Assembly: GCA_016719925.1 (NCBI GenBank)
Contig: JADJYC010000008.1
Span: forward strand, 144,509 to 208,508
DNA from: Crocinitomicaceae bacterium
GTDB taxonomy: Bacteria; Bacteroidota; Bacteroidia; Flavobacteriales_D; Crocinitomicaceae
Reading direction: 5' to 3'
Length of the DNA: 64,000 nucleotides
Made by a program: the position numbers and the translations under genes. Numbering within the stretch: position 1 is the stretch's first letter; every line of letters begins with the position of its first letter. Positions 52,601 to 62,741 of the stretch are shown piece by piece. The notes under the pieces are model-generated. The model searched no databases, was not told the origin of the DNA, and saw nothing but the letters and a program-made list of their open reading frames with translations.

Positions 52601-55600
52601 CAATATTAATTGTGTTACTGTGATTTGATTACCGCATGCATCCGTTACTGAATAAGTTCTTGTAATTGTTTCCGGACATGCGTTTCCGTCTGTTACATCA
52701 CTCACAAATGCAACTACAGGCACTGAGCAGTTGTCTGCTTCATCAATAACTACCAATGGATCTGGTGCAGGTACGTTGGCAATAACATCTACTGTAACAC
52801 CTGCAGGATTCGATGCTGTCGGATCTGTTGTGTCATCTGCAACTATTGTTTGGGTTACGTTGATGGTGTTGCCACATGCATCTGTTACCGAATACGTTCT
52901 TGTAATTGTTTCAGGACAAGTGTTACCATCGGACACATCACCAACAAACGCTACTACAGGTACTGAACAGTTGTCCGCTTCATCAATTACCACCGTTGGA
53001 TCAGCAGCTGGCACATCACCAATGCATTGAACCGTCACACCAGCAGGATTTGATGCTGTTGGATTGGTTGTGTCATCAACAATGATAGTTTGTGTTACGT
53101 TGATGCTGTTTCCGCAGTTGTCAGTTACGCTATATGTTCTTGTAATTGTTTCAGGACAAGTATTTCCGTCTGATACGTCACTTACAAAAGCTACTACCGG
53201 ATTCACCGTGCAGTTGTCCGCTTCATCGGTTACTACTGTTACATCGGGTGCCGGAACTTGTGCTATGCACTGAACGTTAACTCCTGCCGGATTCGAAGCC
53301 GTTGGATTCGTTGTGTCATCTACAATAATAGTCTGAGTTACGTTGATTACGTTTCCACATGGATCCGTTACACTGTATGTTCTTGTAATTGTTTCAGGGC
53401 AAGTAAGTCCATCAGATACATCACTTACAAATGCTACAACTGGCACTCCGTTGTTATCTGCCTCGTCCGTTACAACTGTCGGATCTGGGGCTGGTACTTG
53501 TCCAATACATTGAACATTTATGGCTGCAGGATTCGATGCTGTCGGGTTGATCGGATCGGTAATCAATATTAATTGTGTTACAGTAATTTGATTGCCGCAT
53601 GCATCCGTTACACTATAGGTTCTTGTTATTGTTTCAGGACATGCATTTCCGTCTGATACATCGCTTACAAAAGCAACAACCGGTACTGAGCAGTTGTCTG
53701 CTTCTGTGGTTACTACCAATGGATCCGGTGCTGGTGCCGGTCCACCTGGAACAATAATATTCGCCGGATTCGATGCGGTTGGATTGGTTGTGTCATCAAC
53801 TGTAATTGATTGTGTGACGTTGATCGTGTTTCCACATGCATCCGTTACTGAGTATGTTCTTGTGATTGTCTCTGGACAAGTTAATCCGTTTGATACATCA
53901 CTCACAAATGCTACTACCGGTACTGATGCTGTACAGTTGTCTGCTTCTGTTGTTACTACCAATGGATCCGGTGCTGGTACATCACCTATACACTGTACTG
54001 TTATGCCTGCTGGATTTGATGCTGTTGGATTAATGTTGTCATCAATCACGATCAAATGTGTGCACGTTGCTGTATTACCGCAGTTATCCTGAATGCTGTA
54101 TGTTCTGGTAACTGTCTCTGGGCAAGACAATCCGTTTGATACTTCACTCACCAGTGTGAATGTTGCCGTGTTGATTGTTCCTCCCACTGAGCTGGCTGAT
54201 CCACCAGCGCCGGTAAATGCAGCAAAGTTTGCATATGCCGGTTGTTCCGTGATTGAACATACCGCCGTCAGGTTTGCCGGTGGTGTTAATGTTGGTAATG
54301 TATTTATTACTGTAATAGTAAAAGTTTGTGGTGTACCGTTACAGCCATTTAATGTTGGTGTTACTGTAATTGTCGCCACTACTGTAGTTCCTGGAGTACC
54401 ATTAAGTGCTGTAAATGCCGCAATGTTTCCAGTACCTGCTGCTGCAAGTCCTATCGATGGCGTATTGTTGGTCCAGTTATAGGTTGTTCCGGCAATAGCT
54501 CCGGTAAAGTTCACCGCTGTGGTGGTTGCGTTAGCACACAAGCTTTGATCTGCCGGATCTGTTACTGTTGGAATTGGATTTACGGTAATAGTAAATGTTT
54601 GTGAAGTCCCAGTACATCCCGCCAGTGTTGGTGTTACTGTAATCGTTGCTACAACTGGTGTTGTACCGGCATTGGTTGCTGTGAACGATGCAATGTTACC
54701 ACTGCCTGATGCTGCAAGTCCAATCGATGGTGTACTATTTGTCCAGTTAAAGGTTGCTCCAGCTGTACCGGTAAAATTCACCGCTGTTGTCGCTGTGTTT
54801 GCACACAAGGTCTGGTCTGCCGGATCGTTTACAACCGGTGGGTTCGGATCGATCAGTGTAATTACTGTTGCACTGGTACTCAAACATGGTCCGTTCGCAA
54901 CTACGAAGTTCGTATACGTACCTGCATTTAATCCTGTGATGGTAATTGCTCCTGCTCCGTTTGAAGTCAACGCAACTGGTCCTACCGCTACTCCATCATC
55001 TGTATAAGATACTGTATAGTTTGTTGATGCTGCAAGTCCGGTAATTGTTATCGTACCATTTGTTCCTGCACATGCTGTAGGGCTCACTCCTGCTACTGCA
55101 ATAATCGGATTTGGATTGACTGTAATAGTAAAAGTCTGTGGTGTTCCCGTACATGGTCCTAGCACCGGTGTAACAGTAATGGTTGCAACTACCGGTGCTC
55201 CACCTCCATTGACTGCAGTAAATGATGCAATGTTTCCACTGCCTGATGCTGCCAGTCCTATCGATGTATTGTTATTTGTCCAGTTAAATGTTGTTCCTGC
55301 TGTACCGGTAAAGTTTACGGCTGTTGTTAATCCCCGGCACAGATCGACTGATCCGCTGGATCAGTTACTGTTGGGGTTGGATTAATAGTAATTATATAAA
55401 CTTCAACAGGTCCTACGTAAGTACCAAGAGTTGGAGTGACTGTAATAGTTGCCGTAATCGGAAGCGCCGTTGCATTGGTTACTGTGAATACAGGTACTGA
55501 TCCTGATCCACTAACTGCCAATCCAATTGCCATATTTGAGTTTGTCCAAGTAAATGTTGCTCCGGCTGGGGTTGATACAAATGCATTAATTGGTACAGCT

Positions 55601-58539
55601 GCACCTGCACAGAAAGTTAGATCTGGTTCTGCAGTGATTACCGGAAGTGGATTAACTGTAATCGTATAAACATCAACTGGACCTACGCAAGTTCCCAAAG
55701 TTGGTGTCACAGTAATGGTTGCAGTAATTGCCGCAGCTGTTGCATTGGTTGCCGTGAATGCAGGTACTGATCCTGATCCGCTGGCTGCTAATCCAATTGC
55801 CGTATTTGAGTTTGTCCAGGTAAATGTTGCTCCGGCTGGGGTTGATACAAATGCATTGACTGGAACTGCGTCGCCTGCACAGAAGGTTAAATCTGGTTCT
55901 GCAGTGATTACCGGAAGTGGATTAACTGTAATCGTATAGACATCAACTGGACCTACGCAAGTTCCCAAAGTTGGTGTCACAGTAATGGTTGCAGTAATTG
56001 CCGCAGCTGTTGCATTGGTTGCTGTGAATGCAGGCACTGATCCTGATCCGCTGGCTGCTAATCCAATTGCCGTATTTGAGTTTGTCCAGGTAAATGTTGC
56101 TCCGGCTGGGGTTGATACAAATGCATTAATTGGTACAGCTGCACCTGCACAGAAAGTCAAATCAGGTTCTGCAGTGATTACCGGAAGTGGATTAACTGTA
56201 ATCGTATAGACATCAACTGGTCCTACGCAAGTTCCCAAAGTTGGTGTCACAGTAATGGTTGAAGTAATTGCCGCAGCTGTTGCATTGGTCGCTGTGAATG
56301 CAGGTACTGATCCTGATCCACTGGCTGCTAATCCAATTGCCGTGTTTGAGTTTGTCCAGGTAAATGTTGCTCCGGCTGGGGTTGATACAAATGCATTAAT
56401 TGGTACAGCTGCACCTGCACAGAAAGTTAGATCTGGTTCTGCAGTGATTACCGGAAGTGGATTAACTGTAATCGTATAGACATCAACTGGTCCTACGCAA
56501 GTTCCCAAAGTTGGTGTCACAGTAATGGTTGAAGTAATTGCCGCTGCCGTTGCATTGGTTGCTGTGAATGCAGGCACTGATCCTGATCCGCTGGCTGCTA
56601 ATCCAATTGCCGTATTTGAGTTTGTCCAGGTAAATGTTGCTCCGGCTGGGGTTGATACAAATGCATTAATTGGTACAGCTGCACCTGCACAGAAAGTCAA
56701 ATCAGGTTCTGCAGTGATTACCGGAAGTGGATTAACTGTAATCGTATAGACATCAACTGGTCCTACGCAAGTTCCCAAAGTTGGTGTCACAGTAATGGTT
56801 GAAGTAATTGCCGCTGCCGTTGCATTGGTTGCTGTGAATGCAGGCACTGATCCTGATCCGCTGGCTGCTAATCCAATTGCCGTATTTGAGTTTGTCCAGG
56901 TAAATGTTGCTCCGGCTGGGGTTGATACAAATGCATTAATTGGTACAGCTGCACCTGCACAGAAAGTCAAATCAGGTTCTGCAGTGATTACCGGAAGTGG
57001 ATTAACTGTAATCGTATAGACATCAACTGGTCCTACGCAAGTTCCCAAAGTTGGTGTCACAGTAATGGTTGCAGTAATTGCCGCAGCTGTTGCATTGGTC
57101 GCTGTGAATGCAGGTACTGATCCTGATCCACTGGCTGCTAATCCAATTGCCGTGTTTGAGTTTGTCCAGGTAAATGTTGCTCCGGCTGGGGTTGATACAA
57201 ATGCATTAATTGGTACAGCTGCACCTGCACAGAAAGTTAGATCTGGTTCTGCAGTGATTAGCGGAAGTGGATTAACTGTAATCGTATAGACATCAACTGG
57301 TCCCGGACAACCACCTAAGGATGGAGTAACCGTTATTGTCGATGTGATTGCTGCTGCAGTTGCATTGGTCGCTGTGAATGCAGGTACTGATCCTGATCCG
57401 CTAGCCGCAAGTCCGATAGCTGTATTGGAATTAGTCCAGGTAAAAGTTGCACCAGCCGGGGTACTTACAAATCCATTGACTGGAACCGCTGCACCTGCAC
57501 AAAAAGTCAAATCAGGCTCTGCGGTAATAACAGGTGGAGGGTTAACAGTAACTGTGACTGTTTGGGGTGTCCCAACGCAAGCACCTTGATATGGTGTCAC
57601 GGTATATGTAACAGTTTGAACGGATGTGGTTGTATTAGTAAGCGTATTGCTTAGTGTTGCTGTTGTTTGAGTTGTTAAACTTTCTCCTGTGACATTCGGA
57701 TTATCTGTAGCAATCCATTGGAATGTAGAACCTGCAATTGAAGCAGTTAATGGAATATTCACTGTACCGCCACTGCATATTGTTGCCGTATTTGGACTAG
57801 TCATTGTGTTAGGAGTAGGGATGTACATGGTTATCGAACCATTTCCTGTATTGGCTCCTTGAGTGCATCCTGCACCGCCCGGCACTAAACTGGAACCACC
57901 ACCACCACCGCCGCCGCCTATTGCGAAAGTGCCTGAGATGTTGTCACTGCCGCCGCCGCCGCCACCGAAGTATCCTCCTCCGCCGCCGCCGCCCGGAGCA
58001 TTTCCAAATCCAATGTCAACAGCACCTGCACCACCAGTGCCAAAGCCACCATTGCCTCCTGACCCACCACCTGGGGTCCATGGTGCTCCTCCTAGACCAC
58101 CTGAAACAGAGGTTCCACCGCCGCCACCAAAACCAAAAGTAGTCTCTCCGGCTGTACCATTTGGACATCCACCGTCTCCACCTTCACCGCCGGTATCAGC
58201 ACCACCGGTTCCACCGCCTCCACCTGCAACAACTAACGCTCCAGCCATACCTCCTCCTGTAGATATATAAGACGCTCCACCACCTGAACATGAAGGAATA
58301 CCAACACCGGAATTTTGCCCTGTACCGCCACCGCCATAAACAGTTCCGGGACAATTCCCTTGTCCACCTACTGAAATTTGCAACACTTGTCCCGGCGTAA
58401 CGGTTAATGTGCCTGTTACAATCGCACCGCCGCCGCCTTGTACACCACCACCTTGACCGCCTTCCACAACATATGTAATACTAGTAACACCAGCTGGAAT
58501 TGTATAATTTTGCATTCCACCTGAGAAATTGAAAACCAC
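49634..58539 (-). CDS. Giant repeat adhesin, T9SS type B (frameshifted, 5' end unresolved)
   Basis: About 2970 codons. From the N-terminal side: a Gly-rich domain (VVEGGQGGG onward, ~15-240) like bacterial Gly-rich lectin/ALK-type domains; an Ig unit; eight ~90-aa units beginning VITAEPDLTFCAG; further related units; and about 15 HYR-like units of ~78 aa (NPTASNPAGVTVQC, PETITRTYSVTD). Next come PKD domains (NWNYGDGSTGLG, YWDFNDGTFS) and a CHU_C type B sorting domain (VPNVFTPDGNDINN, FNRWGEVLFES). A stop at 55327 splits it; one base added near 55331-55336 restores CAG-LTTAVNFTGT. At the 5' end the frame stays open past GTG 58539 through a poly-Pro stretch to a stop at 58645, but there is no signal peptide, so the true start is missing. 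Confidence 0.85.
50640..54290 (-). repeat. Array of about 15 HYR-like coding repeats
   Basis: Within the adhesin, units of roughly 230-245 bp repeat the order P-T-A-S-N-P-A, V-Q-C-I-G-D-V-P-A, D-E-A-D-N-C, V-A-F-V-S-D-V, C-P-E-T-I-T-R-T-Y-S-V-T-D. Copies differ at many positions and in length (some lack the second Cys), so this array is older than the 270-bp array. Boundaries are approximate. Confidence 0.85.
55381..57560 (-). repeat. Eight tandem 270-bp coding repeats, nearly identical
   Basis: The plus-strand phrase ATTAACTGTAATCGTATAGA recurs every 270 bp (at ~55920, 56190, 56460, 56730, 57000 and 57270, with variants at 55380, 55650 and 57540). The central six copies differ at only a handful of sites, while the outermost copies are more diverged, as expected for recent unequal recombination within the array. 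Each unit encodes one ~90-aa domain. Confidence 0.9.
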
Positions 58540-58644
58540 CGGTGTTCCGCAAGGGGGCGGTGGTGGAGGTGGTGGAGGTGCACATCGCGTTCCATCGGCC
58601 CTGTAGATCCGCAGCTGAGGGTGAAAGATATATACTTTTATGTC

Positions 58645-59090
58645 CTAATTATTATGTGAATCGATGAATGACTTTAAATATTCAATGTAACTAGTACATT
58701 CTTGAGGATAAGTCTCAAACCATTCCCTTAACATATTATGAGCCAATTCTCCATCATCTCCATAAGCGGATCTTTCAGTTAATGGCTATAGTAATCTTTG
58801 AGCATTTACCTCTGGGATCATTGTATCCTTATAAAATCTGCAGAATAAGGCAAGTTAGATTTGTATGAAGATTTCTCAACTCTTTTAATCAAGTTTTCAA
58901 AAGCATTGCTGTCTGTCCTAGGAGGACTAAACGAACTTTCAAATGAACTAGTTATGACGTTACATTGATCCCATTTCTTAAAATGGATTGTAACTCATTT
59001 TCCAGATGCTATGTCAACAGAAAATGTTGTCGAAAGCGAACCTCTTGGATAATAGAATAATAATATCGAAATACCTACTAACTTTTTCAT
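58645..59090 (-). pseudogene. Broken gene for a small exported protein
   Basis: ATG 59090 opens MKKLVGISILLFYYP, a signal-peptide-like start. The same frame meets a TGA after ~31 codons, then continues KKWDQCNVITSSFESSF ... LIKRVEKSSYKSNLPYSADF. After one added T it reads YKDTMIPEVNAQRLL, a TAG, then PLTERSAYGDDGELAHNML, REWFETYPQ and ...KSFIDSHNN with a stop at 58645-58647. The repaired span is exactly 149 codons. Two stops and one frame break in 450 bp exceed the error density elsewhere, so real decay or poor local sequence are both possible. No family recognised. It lies just upstream of the adhesin frame. Confidence 0.5.
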
Positions 59091-59899
59091 AATTCTCAAT
59101 AATTGCGCGCAACAATCTGAATGAATGTTGTTATTTATACAATTCTCCTTCACAAAAATTTGGAAATTAATTTGCATTCCGAAAAATAAAATTATTTAAT
59201 GAAAATTCAAACCAAATTCCAAATAGACATTTTGTTGACGATATTATTTTCACAACGTTGCCAATAATAAACTAATAAATCAATAAAATGTTGATTTAAA
59301 CGGTTTAATAGATTAAAATTTTAACTCATTAGTATTATTCTTTTTGTGTCAAGCAAGTAAAGCTGAATTAACAATTAATCTTGAGAAAATTCCATCAACT
59401 TTACATCTAGTACAACAATTCACTATATTCAAAGAGCCGTTTAACATTTGTAACGTTTTGGTCCCATTTGGCTTTTGAAGTTAGGACGATGAAAATAATG
59501 AAAAATGTGCGCTATACTAACCCAATAGATGGAGATAACTAGAGCATTTAAATTACGAGCTTAGATTATGAGAAATAAAGAATCAAAATCGTGAAATAAC
59601 AATCTCTATGCAAGTATCCACTCGTTAAATGAATAAAGATCCCATTCGTGAAGTCTGTTTAGTTTAATGGAAGATATGTGTAAACTAAGTTAAAGTAATT
59701 ACAAAGGGACCCTGTTTTTGGGCGTTTGTACAACTAATTAAATCATTTTCACAAGTTGATTTTTTAATAATAAATCACAGAATACTCAAACAAACAATTT
59801 TAAATTTCTAACGTTTTACTATTCGTATCCCAAATGAAATCTTTAGAAATTGTCACAAAATCCAATAAATTGATAGTTAGTGTAAAAAAGTCAAATTAG
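59091..59899. other. AT-rich 0.8-kb non-coding stretch
   Basis: No frame of useful length, no known family, no clear hairpin terminator and no RNA gene was seen. Base composition is visibly more AT-rich than in the flanking genes. TAACGTTTT occurs twice (near 59450 and 59808) with partly similar surroundings, the only internal repetition noticed. Confidence 0.5.
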
Positions 59900-61411
59900 C
59901 TAAGCACTGCCACCATCCAGAACTTCAAATTGATGATAACCATCCGGAGCAGGAATTGGATGGTTCAATTGTTTTCCACTAACAGCTTCAGCATGTACAT
60001 AATAGTAAACAGTTGTTCCGGCAGGCTGCGCCGGAATTGAACCAGACCAGATATCACCTGATGTATTTGTCATGGAAACCTGAGAATAAGCACCCGCCAA
60101 TGTAGTTTTGTAAAAAATACTTGCAGCGGCAACACCTGATTTATGTTTGATTTCTGCAGAAGCCAGATATGGGTTAATATCATCATAAGTATCTTCCAGT
60201 TTCTGATGTGAAATAAGCAAAGGATCACTTACTCCAACTGTGTGCGTAATGCAGTGAATTCCCCCTCCATTTGAGATGAGATTTGCACCTGTATTATCAA
60301 TGTCAATAGGAACAATGTTATATCCGGGCATTGCTTGTGATAGTATATTCAATGCAATAGTGTCGTATTCTTCTCTGTAAACAGGAAGCAGAATTGTGTT
60401 ATTCACAAAAGTCTGATTAGCGTATGTTCTGTATGACCCACCACCACCTGGCCATAAACCCGAAGGGCTGTCCGGCTGAGGTATTCTGATTACTTCAAAC
60501 GGTGTTCCAAATTTAGTTGTAAAATTATCTAACACATATTGAAGATTCGCTTCAATTTGCGGGCCATCTGAAATACCATCCGGATATTCTCCAACCAGTA
60601 ATGTTTGTTCATCAATTATTTTCATGTGCATATCAATGTGATGAATATCATCGTATGGCAAGACAGTCATTTTTATATACGTATTGATTCCCATCCAATC
60701 TGAGAAAATAGTATTGATTTCAGTTTCTGTATGATTCGGATAACTGAGAGAACCATAAGGACCCGTGCCATCATTTTCATCCAAAACTAATTCAGAAGCA
60801 AAGGCTTGTCCGCTTCCATCAGACATCCAATTACCACCAGTATTCATTATTTTATTCGGATTAGCAATAGTTGAATAGACATTGATACCCAAATAAGCTC
60901 CATATGCATCCGGCATAACATCATCCAACGGACGCGGACGATTATAAATCCAATCAACCAGAATCAAAGAATCAACATCATTTACATAAACTGTATTTGC
61001 GCCATAATCTCTTATCCAGATCGAGTTCCAACCTGTTTCAATGTACGATATATTTACATCAGGCACACCCTGAGAAGTAAGGTAAGATTTTACATCATTC
61101 GAATCAGTACACATGATAATCACCTCACATTCTTCCTGCGACGCATCAACAATTTGTTTCTGAATTCCGTCAAACTGTCCGGTCCAGGTAATAACCAAAG
61201 CCTGAACCTCTTCCCATTCTGCCGCTGTTCTTAAAGAAGTAAACGGCGGCGGCGTTGAAATACCTCTTTCATCAAAGCTATTGAGGTAATCATCCATGAT
61301 TAATTTTTCTTCATCCTTCATATATCTGGGAAGAAAATTTTGTTGCTGAGAGAAAAGAACTGGTGTTTGAGTTAGCAGTAACAAACAAATAAAAAAGAAG
61401 TGATTTTTCAT
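59900..61411 (-). CDS. Secreted agmatine/peptidylarginine deiminase-family enzyme
   Basis: A 503-aa exported protein of the PAD_porph family (PF04371), which includes agmatine deiminases and the Porphyromonas peptidylarginine deiminase. ATG 61411 begins the signal peptide (MKNHFFFICLLLL ... VLFSQ); an upstream in-frame start at 61435 is less likely. Catalytic residues are present: Asp135 in WIRDYG, His258 and Asp260 in DIHHIDMH, and Cys387 in NGGGIHCITH. After the catalytic domain an Ig-like region (~410-500) ends DGGSA and a stop. Unlike the Porphyromonas enzyme it has no T9SS sorting tail, so it would stay periplasmic, or its 3' end has been lost. Export plus the Ig-like domain favour a protein-arginine over an agmatine substrate; this is inference. 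Confidence 0.85.
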   Translation of the reverse strand: MKNHFFFICLLLLTQTPVLFSQQQNFLPRYMKDEEKLIMDDYLNSFDERGISTPPPFTSLRTAAEWEEVQALVITWTGQFDGIQKQIVDASQEECEVIIMCTDSNDVKSYLTSQGVPDVNISYIETGWNSIWIRDYGANTVYVNDVDSLILVDWIYNRPRPLDDVMPDAYGAYLGINVYSTIANPNKIMNTGGNWMSDGSGQAFASELVLDENDGTGPYGSLSYPNHTETEINTIFSDWMGINTYIKMTVLPYDDIHHIDMHMKIIDEQTLLVGEYPDGISDGPQIEANLQYVLDNFTTKFGTPFEVIRIPQPDSPSGLWPGGGGSYRTYANQTFVNNTILLPVYREEYDTIALNILSQAMPGYNIVPIDIDNTGANLISNGGGIHCITHTVGVSDPLLISHQKLEDTYDDINPYLASAEIKHKSGVAAASIFYKTTLAGAYSQVSMTNTSGDIWSGSIPAQPAGTTVYYYVHAEAVSGKQLNHPIPAPDGYHQFEVLDGGSA

Positions 61412-61615
61412 GCAAAAGATTTTGAGAACGACCAATTTACAAAATTTCTATTACATAAGAATTTGCATGACCAGAGAAAAAGATCCCGAACTGGCAACTG
61501 ACAACACTTTGTGACGTAATAAGACTCAGTTAATGGTGCGATGAATTAAATAAAGTTGTTCCCTGGCTTGTTTATTGATTGCGCATTTGCTAAATTCGTT
61601 ACCCTTTTTGAAAAA

Positions 61616-62086
61616 ATGCGGATTTCAAATATTGGAATCATATTACTTACTCTTCTTGTGGTGACAAAATATTTTGTCACACGCAACACGCTTTCACATG
61701 AAGACGGTTTGCTTTCAGAAAAGATTTCAATCGACGAGTCCGTATTCTTTTATGAGATTCAGGATTCTATTCATAACAGCAATGCAGATCAGCTTGTTTC
61801 CAATTCTTCACCTAAGATGAGAGATCTTGAAACAGACGCGAAACAACTTAAAGAAAAACCAAAAAGAAATAATCCGCTTATAAATAATCAACCATTTGTT
61901 TTTAATCCAACCGTTGAATCTTCTGAAGATCCTGCTCCGGTTGAATACGCGTCCAATACCATGGTGGTTTATAACCCTTCTATGCCTGCCTTTTCAAAAA
62001 TATATACCGACCCTGAAGAATCAGAACCGTTAGATCAGGGCAATACATTGATCAACGAAATGCAGATCATGATGCCACGACGCTAA
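61616..62086 (+). CDS. Small membrane-anchored hypothetical protein
   Basis: A 156-aa protein. After ATG 61616 comes MRISNIGIILLTLLVVTKYFV, a single N-terminal membrane anchor or uncleaved signal. The remainder is hydrophilic, low-complexity and probably disordered (KQLKEKPKRNNPLINNQ, PTVESSEDPAPVEYASN), ending INEMQIMMPRR. I recognise no family. TAAATTCG at 61591-61598, one base off the -7 consensus, sits 17 nt upstream and favours this start over the longer frame from 61556. Its stop overlaps that of the convergent DsbA-like gene. Confidence 0.55.
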   Translation: MRISNIGIILLTLLVVTKYFVTRNTLSHEDGLLSEKISIDESVFFYEIQDSIHNSNADQLVSNSSPKMRDLETDAKQLKEKPKRNNPLINNQPFVFNPTVESSEDPAPVEYASNTMVVYNPSMPAFSKIYTDPEESEPLDQGNTLINEMQIMMPRR

Positions 62087-62738
62087 ACCAGCTTCATTTC
62101 TGATTCAACTGTTTCCAGAACTTTTAAAAATTCATCTGCAGGCTGTGCGCCAGAAATTGCATATTTTCTGTTGAACACAAAAAACGGAACTCCTCTCACA
62201 CCCAGTTGTTGCGCCTCAATAAAATCCTGACGAACCGCATTTCCAAAATCAGATCCGGATAAAACTTTTTCTACTTCATCCGAATTCAAACCGGCTTCTT
62301 TTGACAAAGAAATTAATTCAGAATTATCTGCAATGTTTTTCCATCCGTAAAATAACTCTTAAATAAAATCTCTTCCATGTCATTTGCCTTATCATTCTTT
62401 TTTGCAAACTGAATCAAACGATGTGCATCAAATGTGTTGGCAACTTTTGCTTTATCAAATCGAAAATCAAGTCCCACTGACTTAGCAGTCTGCACTACAT
62501 TTTCATGTGCCTGAATAGCCCATTCTACCGGCTTTCCATAGCGCTCAGCAAGATATTCGTAAGAACTTTGACCGGGATTTGAAACCAAATCAGGATCCAG
62601 CTGAAAACTTTTCCAATCCAATTCAACTGAATCTGAATATGAAAATTTCTTCAATGCATTTTCCAGATTTCTTTTTCCGATATAACAAAACGGACAAACT
62701 ACATCTGACCAGATTTCAATTTGAATTTTTTTCATCAA
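62083..62738 (-). CDS. DsbA-family oxidoreductase, FrnE-like (frameshifted)
   Basis: A 218-aa cytosolic (no signal peptide) thioredoxin-fold protein of the DsbA/FrnE group. MKKIQIEIWSDVVCPFCYIGKRNLE holds the redox Cys15-Pro-Phe-Cys18. GVRGVPFFVFNRKYAISGAQ near the C-terminus carries the cis-Pro loop. The frame breaks near residue 135; one extra A (plus-strand T run 62336-62340) gives FTDGKNIADNSELISLSKEAGLN without a gap, and as written the first part stops at 62313. FrnE-like members act in polyketide biosynthesis or as stress-related disulfide isomerases; here it starts 3 nt after the pirin gene, suggesting a redox-stress operon. Confidence 0.88.
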
Positions 62739-62741
62739 TAA

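Noticed and set aside
55381..57560. Regular 270-bp repetition as a possible CRISPR array
   Set aside because: There is no short repeat/unique spacer structure; the whole period is a continuous coding unit.
55436..57589. Eight plus-strand open frames of ~74-81 codons at 270-bp spacing
   Set aside because: They are complementary shadows of the adhesin repeat units; the minus strand carries the recognisable domains.
57863..58270. Plus-strand frame for a 135-residue proline-rich protein
   Set aside because: It is the reverse complement of the Gly-rich adhesin domain (GGN codons read as CCN) and has no independent support.
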